Assembly: GCA_963697705.1 (NCBI GenBank)
Contig: CAVOPA010000017.1
Span: forward strand, 2,104,621-2,168,620
Length of the DNA: 64,000 nucleotides
Direction: 5' to 3'
Source: CAVUCH01 sp963697705
GTDB lineage: Bacteria; Acidobacteriota; Vicinamibacteria; Vicinamibacterales; JAENWD01
The notes under the pieces were generated by a model, which saw nothing but the letters and a program-made list of their open reading frames with translations, was not told the DNA's origin and did no database searches. Below are positions 7,994 through 16,287 of this stretch, in pieces. Positions within the stretch are counted from its first letter, which is position 1. Each line of letters opens with the position of its first letter. Position numbers and translations under genes: made by a program.

Positions 7994-9412
7994 TCAGACC
8001 GGCAGCTCCCACCCCTTTCGGTAGCTGCCCTCGATGAAGGGCTGCGCATCGGGCACGTTGGTGGCCTTCATGGCCTCGGCGTCCCACTTCACGACCTTCC
8101 CGGTCCGGCGGGACAGCATTCCGAGCAGCATGAACTCCGTCAGACGTGCGCCGTACTCGAAATTGCTGCACGCCGGTGTGCCGCCCTTGCAGGCCTGCAG
8201 CCAGTCGGCGTGGTGGCCTGCCACGCGTGGGATCGTCTTCGGCGGGCGCTTGTACTCGCGGTGCAGCTCCATCGGCAGCAGACGCGGCATGCCGGACCAC
8301 CCCGCGCACGTGAGGACGCCCTTTTCGCCGACGATGAGCAGGCCGTTGTCTCCTTCGCCCAGCCGCTGGCGCGGGTCGTCGGGATCGATGCCGAGCGGCG
8401 TCGGGGGCCTGAGGCCATTGTCGTACCAGTAGACCGTGACAGGGCCCCTGTTCCCCAGCGCGCCATAGCGGTAGGTCACGAGATCGCTTCCGTTGATCGA
8501 CTCGGGATCGACCACGGAGGCCCTCGCTTCAACCGTGAGCGGCGTGTCCAATCCGAGCGCGTTGAACGCGGGGTCGAAATGGTGGATTCCCATGTCGGGC
8601 ATGGTCCCGTTGCCGAAGTCCCAGAAGTACCGCCAGCTGCACGGGGTGTACGCACCTTCGTAGGGCCGTTCGGATCGGGTGCCGAGCCAGAGATCCCAGT
8701 TGAGGCCGGCGGGCTGAACGGAGGGGCCTGCCGGGGCGAAGGGCTTGTTGGCCGGCTTCGCATTGCCGCTCCACGCGTGGACCTCGCGCACCGCGCCAAT
8801 GGCGCCGTCGTTGAGCCACTCCACCGTGAGGCGGTGCCCTTCGCCCGACCGCCCCTGGTTGCCCATCTGCGTTGCGACGCCCGTCTCCTTCGCGACGCGC
8901 GCGACCAGGCGCGCCTCGCGGATGTTGTGGCTGAGCGGCTTCTCGCAGTACACGTGCTTGCCCGCCTTCATCGCGGCGATCGACACGTAGGCATGATTGT
9001 GGTCGGGGGTCGCGATGAGGACGGCGTCGATTGCGTTCTCCTTCTCGAGCATCACGCGGAAATCTTCGTACACCGCGCATTTGAAGTTCGGTGTCTTGGC
9101 GGCGTAGTGCTCCTCGATCAGCGCCCGCCCGGGGCCACGGCCAGACTTGCCGCCGTAGTACCACTGCGACAGGTCCCATTCCTCTGCCGGATCCGCGAGC
9201 GCGATGATCTGGCAGTCGTCCTCCTCGAAGAGCGCACGCGTGTTGTGGAGGCCCTGGCCACCGGCGCCGATGAGGGCCACGTTGACCTTGTCGCTCGGGG
9301 CAACGAAGCGGGGCCCGCCGAGCACGTGGCGGGGCACAATCGTGACGGCCGCTGCGGCAGCGACTGCCGTCGAGATGAATTGTCGGCGACTCGGGTTCGG
9401 CAGGGGCTCCAT
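7994..9412 (-). CDS. Tat-exported Gfo/Idh/MocA oxidoreductase
   Basis: A 472-residue protein starting MEPLPNPSRRQFISTAV, whose SRRQF is a twin-arginine signal, so it should be folded with cofactor and exported. The NAD(P)-binding Rossmann motif NVALIGAGGQG is near residue 45. CEKPLSHN, with the family's conserved Lys, is near 158. The C-terminal half includes DMGIHHFDPAF and the bacterial GFO/IDH extension. Exported members of this family often act on sugars, polyols or glycosides. It is followed, same strand and 183 bases upstream in the transcript, by a diheme cytochrome gene, so electron transfer between them is possible but unproven. Intact. Confidence 0.85.
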   Translation of the reverse strand: MEPLPNPSRRQFISTAVAAAAAVTIVPRHVLGGPRFVAPSDKVNVALIGAGGQGLHNTRALFEEDDCQIIALADPAEEWDLSQWYYGGKSGRGPGRALIEEHYAAKTPNFKCAVYEDFRVMLEKENAIDAVLIATPDHNHAYVSIAAMKAGKHVYCEKPLSHNIREARLVARVAKETGVATQMGNQGRSGEGHRLTVEWLNDGAIGAVREVHAWSGNAKPANKPFAPAGPSVQPAGLNWDLWLGTRSERPYEGAYTPCSWRYFWDFGNGTMPDMGIHHFDPAFNALGLDTPLTVEARASVVDPESINGSDLVTYRYGALGNRGPVTVYWYDNGLRPPTPLGIDPDDPRQRLGEGDNGLLIVGEKGVLTCAGWSGMPRLLPMELHREYKRPPKTIPRVAGHHADWLQACKGGTPACSNFEYGARLTEFMLLGMLSRRTGKVVKWDAEAMKATNVPDAQPFIEGSYRKGWELPV

Positions 9413-9595
9413 CGTAGCGTTCTCCTTCGCGGCCCAGGCTGCGGGTCACACGATTCATGAAAGATGCAGGAGCGCCTCTATGCGCACGCGCACTGAAGAG
9501 GCGGATGACACCCCGGAGTCTACTACCCAGCGCATGACGATGTGACGTGTTCCGGTGGCTCCGGCGTCGGCCCGCGTGATTGCGCGCGTGCTTTC

Positions 9596-10507
9596 CTATT
9601 TGTTGCCGAAAGGCCTGGCGGGCACGCTCCGCACGTACAACCAGAGCGCGGAGACCTCATCGTCTGTCATCCCCGCGAAGTACGGCCAGGGCATGAAGGG
9701 ATCGATCGCGCGGCCGTCTGGCCGCACACCCTGGCGCACGGCGCGGACGAAGTCGTCCTTCGTCCACGTCGGGATGCCGGTCAGCGGGTCGGGCGTGAGG
9801 TTCGAGGCGGGCGGAATATTCGGCGGGCCAGCGACACGGCCGCCCGACAGACCGAATCCGTGGCAGCCGTGGCATCCTGCAAAGTTCGCGAGGTACCGGC
9901 CGTAGGCGGCCGTTGGCCCCGGTTGGATGACCGCCGGGTACGGCAGGTGCGGCGTCTTTTCGGCGATCAGCACAGAGAACTTGCCGGCGACCAGCAGCGC
10001 GCGTCCAAGGGGGCCGAGACGGGTGCGCGGCATCTCACGATCGACCGGGGACAACTGCTTCAGGTATGCGATCAGGTCCGCCAGATCATGCTCGTTCATG
10101 TGCACGAACGCTTCGCAGGGCATGATGAGCAGCGTTGTGCCGTCGCGATGAACGCCGTGGCGGATGCTGCGCACCCAGTCGACGTCCGTGAACGACGCGC
10201 CCAGGCCGCCACGGCCGGGCGTGAGATTGGGCGCGGCGAGCGTGCCGATCGGCCCGTCCTTGCCCAGCAGCTGGCCGCCCAGGTCGGCGCCATGGCACAG
10301 TGTGCAGCTTGCCAGGGCAGCCGCGATGTGTTTCCCGCGGTCGATCGCTGCCGGATCGGTGGGAACGGTCCGCGGCACGACCACGCGAACCGAATGGACG
10401 CGCTGCAGCCGGACGGTGCTGAGCACGTACACAGCCACGACCGCCACCGTTCCCGCACCGAACACGGCCAGCAGCGCCATGCCACCCCAGCGCAGCGCTT
10501 GTTTCAC
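9596..10507 (-). CDS. Membrane-anchored diheme cytochrome c
   Basis: A 303-residue protein with an N-terminal membrane helix (about residues 8-30) and two heme-c attachment sites, CTLCH near residue 68 and CHGCH near 212. Each lies at the start of a cytochrome-c domain. Methionine ligands are plausible at the LLIMPCEAF and DPFMPWPYF stretches. It should face the periplasm and carry electrons from a dehydrogenase to an oxidase. The two-domain plan resembles the cytochrome subunits of alcohol or sugar dehydrogenases. The start ATG 10507 is the only suitable one. The upstream region holds a large palindromic repeat. Confidence 0.85.
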   Translation of the reverse strand: MKQALRWGGMALLAVFGAGTVAVVAVYVLSTVRLQRVHSVRVVVPRTVPTDPAAIDRGKHIAAALASCTLCHGADLGGQLLGKDGPIGTLAAPNLTPGRGGLGASFTDVDWVRSIRHGVHRDGTTLLIMPCEAFVHMNEHDLADLIAYLKQLSPVDREMPRTRLGPLGRALLVAGKFSVLIAEKTPHLPYPAVIQPGPTAAYGRYLANFAGCHGCHGFGLSGGRVAGPPNIPPASNLTPDPLTGIPTWTKDDFVRAVRQGVRPDGRAIDPFMPWPYFAGMTDDEVSALWLYVRSVPARPFGNK

Positions 10508-10606
10508 GTGGTCCTCCCTTTGAAGTGCAGCAGCATAGCGCGTCTGCCGTTCACCACCTCAGACAGATTACTGGCCGGTCGTGTTACCGAACGTCCGTAA
10601 CCCCGT

Positions 10607-10879
10607 ACTCATTTGATTGAGTACGGTTCCGGTTCCGGGTTCTGGGTTCCAGGTTGGGTTCCTCGTTCCTTGTTCGTTCCAGGTTCCCGGGGTTCAAGGT
10701 TCCAGGTTCCTTGGTTCCGAGTTCCAAGTTCGTCGCAGGCTCGATTGGCGCGACGGCGATATTACGAACCCGGCTTGAACCGGAACCCGTGAACAAGGAA
10801 CCTGGAACGAACCCGGAACCCGGAACCTAACCTGGAACCCAGAACCCGGAACCCGGAACCGCACTCAATACAAATGAGT
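10607..10879. repeat. Heptad palindrome element, copy 1
   Basis: A 273-base imperfect palindrome. The ends are inverted copies (ACTCATTTG at 10607, CAAATGAGT at 10871). The left arm is degenerate GGTTCCN heptads and the right arm GGAACCN heptads. The core at about 10727-10772, containing TCGTCGCAGGCTCGATTGG, is the reverse complement of the core in copy 2 at 44.6 kb with only a few changes. Any reading frames through it are low-complexity and not protein genes. Confidence 0.8.
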
Positions 10880-10946
10880 CCGCACGCATAAGGAAATACC
10901 CTGATATCCACTTGCGTATCATCCCTAATGGGTTGAGAATGGGCAG

Positions 10947-11147
10947 GTGCTCGGTACCGCCAGGTACGACCGCATCGACCGCCGCCGTCGTCGGGAACTG
11001 AGGTGCGCGAAGTGCGGTTCACCGGCCTTCGAGACACACCTCAGCCGCCCCTGGGGCAGCCAGACGCGTCTGATCGTCTGCCGAGATGCCTATTGCGCCA
11101 CGGTCCTCGCCGAGACGGAACGTCGGCAGTCTGCACGACCCGACTAA
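10947..11147 (+). CDS. Small cysteine-pair protein
   Basis: A 66-residue frame with a GTG start at 10947. After a basic segment come CAKCGSPAF and then CRDAYC, a possible four-Cys zinc site with unusual second spacing. No Shine-Dalgarno sequence is obvious and no family is recognised. It lies between the palindrome element and the pseudouridine synthase gene. Confidence 0.35.
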   Translation: MLGTARYDRIDRRRRRELRCAKCGSPAFETHLSRPWGSQTRLIVCRDAYCATVLAETERRQSARPD

Positions 11148-11253
11148 GAGCCGCTCTCGCCCGATTGACGCCTCGGTCGGCCAGCAGTGCGCCGATCATC
11201 GCGGGCGTCACGCTTCTTCTGACACTCGCCCCGCAGCAGGGCGTGGACAACGC

Positions 11254-12213
11254 ATGCCGCTGAACGATGGGTACTCGTACCGCGAGCAGGTTGATGCCCT
11301 GTCGTCGGGGCTGACGGTGCTTGCGCACCTCACCGCACGGCACCGGCACTCGACCCGTGACGAATGGTCCCATCGGCTCGAGCGCGGCGAGCTGGCGCTC
11401 GATGGCAGGACGCTCTGTCGGGACACCACGCTGCGCGCCGGGCAGACGCTGGTGTGGCACCGCCCGCCATGGGAGGAGCCGGAAGTACCGACGTCCTACG
11501 TGTTGCTCCACGAAGACGGGGCCCTCGTCGCGGTTAGCAAACCGCGTGGGCTGCCGACCTTGGCCGGCGGCGGGTTCCTCGCAGGCACGCTGCTGGCCCT
11601 CGTGCGAGCCAGGTATCCCGAGGCTCGTCCACTGCATCGATTGGGACGGCACACCTCCGGCATCGTGTTGTTTGCGCGGACGCACGCGGCAGCCGCTCTG
11701 CTGGCCGGCGCGTGGCGCGACCACGCGGTCGAGAAACGTTATCGTGCGCTCGGCAGCGGCGTCGCCACGTGGAACACGCTCGCTATGGACGCCCCAATTG
11801 GGCCTGTCGCCCATCCGCGGCTCGGAACCGTGCATGCCGCGTCGGCATCAGGCAAGCCCGCGCACAGCGTCGCCCACGTCCTCGAGCGCCGCGGCGACGC
11901 CACGCTGTTCGATGTGCAGATCACGACCGGACGGCCTCACCAGATCCGCATCCACCTGGCGTACGCGGGACATCCGCTCGCCGGGGATCCGCTGTACGTG
12001 GTGGGTGGCCGGCCCGGTGCATCCCGGCCCGCACTGCCGGGCGATGGCGGATACCTGTTGCACGCGGCACGCCTGCGCTTCGTCCACCCGATCACGAACA
12101 TGCCTACGGATCTCAGCGCGCCGCCGCCGCGGGAGCTTCGCACGCGCGACGAGCTCGCTGCGGGTTGCCCGCCTGAGGGCGGGCACTACATGGTCGGGGG
12201 GTTGCCCGCCTGA
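11254..12213 (+). CDS. RluA-family pseudouridine synthase, atypical HRLG motif
   Basis: A 319-residue protein from ATG 11254. Residues ~15-75 resemble an S4-like RNA-binding region (HRLERGELALDGR). The catalytic domain follows, with VAVSKPRGLPT near 93, LHRLGRHTSGIVLFAR near 128 and RPHQIRIHLAYAGHPLAGD near 230. Most RluA enzymes have HRLD with the catalytic Asp; here that residue is Gly, so activity needs testing, although some family branches are said to share this form. The substrate would be tRNA or rRNA uridine. The last ~20 residues and the TGA stop come from REP sequence: the stop is the TGA in the loop of the second REP unit, so the native C-terminus has been replaced. Confidence 0.8.
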   Translation: MPLNDGYSYREQVDALSSGLTVLAHLTARHRHSTRDEWSHRLERGELALDGRTLCRDTTLRAGQTLVWHRPPWEEPEVPTSYVLLHEDGALVAVSKPRGLPTLAGGGFLAGTLLALVRARYPEARPLHRLGRHTSGIVLFARTHAAAALLAGAWRDHAVEKRYRALGSGVATWNTLAMDAPIGPVAHPRLGTVHAASASGKPAHSVAHVLERRGDATLFDVQITTGRPHQIRIHLAYAGHPLAGDPLYVVGGRPGASRPALPGDGGYLLHAARLRFVHPITNMPTDLSAPPPRELRTRDELAAGCPPEGGHYMVGGLPA

Positions 12214-12367
12214 AGGCGGGCACTACGGGTCGGATTTGCCCGGCTGAAGGCGGGCACTACGCGATGACGGCTACGAGTCGCCTGTCGTGAGCGCTACGGG
12301 GCGTGATCCCTGTAGTGCCCGGCTTTAGCCGGGCCTCGACCGCGTGGTGCCCGGCTTCAGCCGGGCC
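12167..12367. repeat. REP array, five units
   Basis: Units start at 12167, 12204 and 12238 (orientation ending CACTAC) and at 12312 and 12344 (orientation starting GTAGT or GTGGT). Each is a 7-bp GC-rich stem (GCCCGCC/GGCGGGC or GCCCGGC/GCCGGGC) around a TTCA, TGAA or TTTA loop, with GTRG one base outside the stem. The two orientations face each other across about 50 bases. Confidence 0.85.
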
Positions 12368-12410
12368 TTCGAAATGACTCGTCACGCCGGCTGGGCGGGC
12401 GCGCTCCTGG

Positions 12411-15242
12411 TTACCGCACCGGGCCGAGGTACTTGTCCAGCCAATCGAGCACCTCGCGGATGAGACCGCGGATATCGGCCGGCGCGTGGCCGCCTTCGAG
12501 CACGGCGTGGCGCTTCTGCTCGGGGGGCGTGCCCATCAACTCGAGGAACCGGCTCTGCGCCTCGAACGAGTTGGAAAAATCCTCACGCCCGTTGACGAGC
12601 AGCACCGGCACCTTCACGTGGGGGGCGAAGTTCGTCGGCTCGACTTCAGGCTGGGTGCCGAACGAGAGTCCGCCTGCCGCGAAGACGGCCACCTTCACCC
12701 TGGGCTCGAGCGCCACCGGGATGGGGCCGAAGTACGCGCCCAGCTCAGACTGTAGTACGCGAGTCGGTCGATATCGATGTCCTTGCGCGCGGCAAGATAA
12801 TCGACGGCCCGGAAGAAGTCCTTCGTCCGCTGCACGTCCGCATCCCGTCTTGCGTTCGGCCCCGGGGGAAGCACCCGCCGGCGTTCGAACGTGCCCTGAT
12901 ACACCGGGTACAGCACTGCCCGCCCGCTGCGCACGATGAAGTCGAAGGCGCGCAGATCCAGGTACCGGCTCGTCGGCATGGTGAGCGCGTAGCCACTCGG
13001 GAAGAAGACGACAACCTGGTACGGCGGCTTGGCGTTCTTTGGCAGGAACAGATACGCCGGCACGCGCTCGCCGCCGTACGCCGCATCGAAGCTGACCGTC
13101 TCCTTGCGCCACTCGGGCACGCTCTCGTCCACCGAGTCCACGCGCGCGTTGAGCGGAGTGCGGTCGTACTCGTAGAACCGCCGGTACACATCGAAGAGTG
13201 CGTCGGATGCCGGCACGACGCTCTTCGGGTCTCCGTTCACCCGGCCGACGGGCACCGCGGCGGCGTCCGCCGGCCCGAGGTTCTTCACGATCCGCACCCC
13301 GAACGTCGGCTGCCGCTGCCACGGGTTTTGAGCGTCGGCGTCGACGAAGCGATAGCCGGGCTCGTTCCAGCCGCCGCCGAGGATGTACCGGAGTGACGTT
13401 CCGAGCGCGAGATTGGCGCACCACTCCTTCACGTTGCCGGCCGTGTCGACCGTGCCCCACGGACCCACGCCGCGCAGCTCGCCGGCACGGACGGGCCCCT
13501 TGCCGTCGACGTTACTGAGCCGCAGGATCTGCGAGAAGATGTCGTCTGCCCCCGATGCGTGAAACCAGTGATAGATGCTGGGCAGGCTGGCGCCGGCATA
13601 CTCCGCGTACGCGGCGGCTTCGAACCAGCTGATCCCGCTGACCGGGAAGTCGTCGCGCCCTTCGGGATAGCTGCTCAACTCCCAGGTGGCCGGCCCGCTT
13701 CGCCCGGTGGTGTCGCGGAAACGAGCGATCGCTTCGTCGAACCCCAACGCGCGCTCGCCGTCGCGAAACGTCTCCTTCCAGAACCTGACGTCGCGGTATC
13801 CACCGGCGTCCACGAAACGTTTGAATTCGCGATTGGTCACCTCGGTCGCGCCGATCCAGTAGTTCGGCAGCGGCACGGTGGCGGCCATTCCGACGCTGTA
13901 TGGGCCGCCGGGAACCCGCACCATCCCTGGGACGTTCGCCGATTCGGGGACCAGCGATAACGGGGGGCGCCCCAGCATGGGGCTGCCGATTTCGAGCGGT
14001 ACAAAGCCTGGCTTGACGATCCGAAGCCGGTAGTAGCCGAAAGGCAGTTGCTGTTCCGCGATCGGCGTCTGACCCAGCTCCAGCCAGGCGCCGTCGCGGT
14101 CGACGTAGTCCGCTATCGACACTGCGGCGCCTGGCGGATCGGTCTGGAGCCTCATGCGATACCACGGCCGCCGCACGCGCGCCACGTCGCCGGCCGCATA
14201 CGGCTCGGCCTGCAATGCCAGACGCATCGCGCGAACAGGATGCTCCTCGTGGATCCGCTCGATCTCGGGGATCACCTGCTCGCGCGCCCATCGTGCGCGC
14301 CGTGCCTGCATCACCTGCCACGCGCCGGCGGCAGCCATCGCGACGAGTACGACCGCGAGCGGTATCAGCACGGCCGGCCGCCGCCAGGTGCGCTCCGGCG
14401 CGCGCGTGAGCCGGGCGTGCGCCGCCACCAGACTCATCGTGCAAGGCACCGGCGCTCGCGTAGCGGGCCGCCGGGTCCTTGGCGAGGCAGCGATCGACGA
14501 TCGAGGCGACGGCGGGCGACACGTCCTTCCGCGCGGTTCGTAGCGGCGCCGGCGTGTCCCGGAGGATGGCGGTAATGAGGCCGATGTCCGATGTGCCCGC
14601 GAACGGCCGCCGCCCGGCGAGCATCTCGTAGAGCACGCCGCCGAGCGAGAAAATATCGGAGCGGCCGTCGACCGGCCGGCCCTCCGCCTGCTCGGGCGAC
14701 ATGTACGCCGCCGTGCCGAGGATCGTCCCCGCGCGTGTGGCCAGCGCCGTCTTGGTCGCTTCGTCTGGCGTTCGTTCGACGAGCTTCGCGAGGCCGAAGT
14801 CGAGGACCTTCACGCGGCCGTCGCGCGTGATCATGACGTTGCCGGGCTTGACGTCGCGGTGCACGATGCTGCCGGCGTGCGCGGCAGCGAGCGCTGCGGC
14901 GATCTGCGCCGCGTACTCGAGCGCCTGCGGCAGCGCCAGCGGTCCGTGTGCGAGCAGGCGATCGAGCGGTGTTCCGTCGACCAGCTCCATCGCGATGAAC
15001 GTCACGTCGTCGGCTTCGTCGATGTCGTAGATCGTGACGATGTGCGGGTGGTTGAGCGCCGACGCGGCCTGGGCTTCCCGGACGAACCGGGCGTTGCGAT
15101 CGGGATCCGCCGTCGCGTCGGCCGGCAGCATCTTGATCGCGAGCGCGCGGCCGAGGCGCGTGTCCACGGCGCGGTACACGACGCCCATGCCGCCGCGGCC
15201 GATTTCTTCCTCGAGGCGATAATGCGAAACGAGCTGGGGCAC
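12411..15242 (-). CDS. Ser/Thr kinase - formylglycine-enzyme-like - alpha/beta hydrolase fusion, two frameshifts
   Basis: About 940 residues once two shifts are bridged. From ATG 15242: a Hanks-type kinase with GRGGMG near residue 14, IKML lysine near 37, HRDVKPGNV near 128, LDFGLAK near 150 and MSPEQ near 178. A shift near 14445 leads into a membrane helix (VLIPLAVVLVAMAA) and a PEGA-like beta segment. An FGE-sulfatase/SUMF1-like domain follows (GATEVTNREF, ISWFEAAAYAEYAG, GNVKEW, GWNEP). The rest is a dienelactone-hydrolase/AXE-like alpha/beta hydrolase, with nucleophile region YYSLS-LGAYFG across a second shift near 12757 and a terminal HAP histidine before the stop. The kinase is cytoplasmic and the rest periplasmic by topology. 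Similar kinase-FGE proteins are known; the extra hydrolase is less usual. Both shifts are likely indel errors. Confidence 0.75.
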
Positions 15243-15388
15243 TAACAGGCTGCCAGGAGATGAAGCCTGGATGCACGATGTCGAATGTCGGATGTAGAAA
15301 AACGGCCGGGTTCCAGCATTCGTTGTTCCATGTTCATGCAGCGCGTCTTCTTCATCACGAGTCAGGGTATCTGTGAGGGGGGATTATA

Positions 15389-16214
15389 GTGCCTATCGTT
15401 CAGGTCGCCGACCACCGCCGCCGCTTTCATGACCTCCATCGGGACGGGTGTTTCGTCATTCCCAATCCCTGGGATGCCGGCAGCGCCCGTGCCCTCGAGC
15501 AGCTCGGATTTCGAGCGCTGGCGACGACCAGTTCGGGTTTCGCGTGGTCGCTCGGGCGCCAGGACAATCACGTCGTCGCTGGAGGAGGCGCTCGCGCACT
15601 TCCGGCGGATCGTCGAGAGCGTCGAGGTGCCGGTCAGCGCGGATTTCGAGGCCGGCTTCGGCGTCGCCCCGGACGCGGTCGCAGCCAACGTCGCGGCGGC
15701 ACTGGCAACAGGGATCGCCGGACTGTCCGTTGAAGACGCCACTGGAGACCGCGGAGACCCGCTGTTCGATTTTGCCCTGTCGGTCGAGCGGATCGCCGCG
15801 GCGCGACACGCTATCGATGAGAGTGGAACTGGCGTCCTGCTGACCGCCCGCTCGGAAGGCTTCATCGCCGGGCGCCCGGATCTTCGCGAGACGATTCGCC
15901 GGCTCACTGCTTACGCCGAGGCTGGCGCAGACTGCCTCTACGCACCTGGTCTGCGGAGCCTGGCTGATGTCGCCGCGGTGGTCACCGCGTTGGCGCCAAA
16001 GCCAATCAATGTGCTGGTCGGAAGCGACTTCACGACGGTGGCGGCGCTTGCCACGCTCGGCGTTCGCCGTATCAGCGTCGGCGGCGCACTGGCACGGGCC
16101 GCATGGACGGGATTTCTCAATGCCGCGAACGAGATCGCCGCGGACGGCACGTTCACCGCCCTGGGGCGAGCCGTGCCGTTCGCCGAGATCAACGGGCGGT
16201 TCGAGAGGGCGTGA
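15389..16214 (+). CDS. Isocitrate lyase/PEP mutase family protein, one frameshift
   Basis: A GTG start at 15389 follows GAGGGG. The first frame gives FVIPNPWDAGSARALEQLG and ATTSSGFAWSLGRQDN, the N-terminal signature of the PEP-mutase branch. Near 15570 a one-base change moves the frame to SLEEALAHFRRIVE, VPVSADFEAGF, GLSVEDATGD and LTARSEGF, which carry the Mg2+- and substrate-binding residues of the TIM barrel. Total length is about 275 residues, normal for the family. Members cleave or rearrange 2-oxo acids (2-methylisocitrate lyase, oxaloacetate decarboxylase, PEP mutase-like); the exact reaction is not clear. The PQQ dehydrogenase gene follows on the same strand after about 70 bases. Confidence 0.75.
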
Positions 16215-16287
16215 GCGCCGCTTCCAGCCCTCGCCGCGGCCCACCGCAACGTGCTCTTGCGGTCCGCCATTCGAACGGATAGAACTC

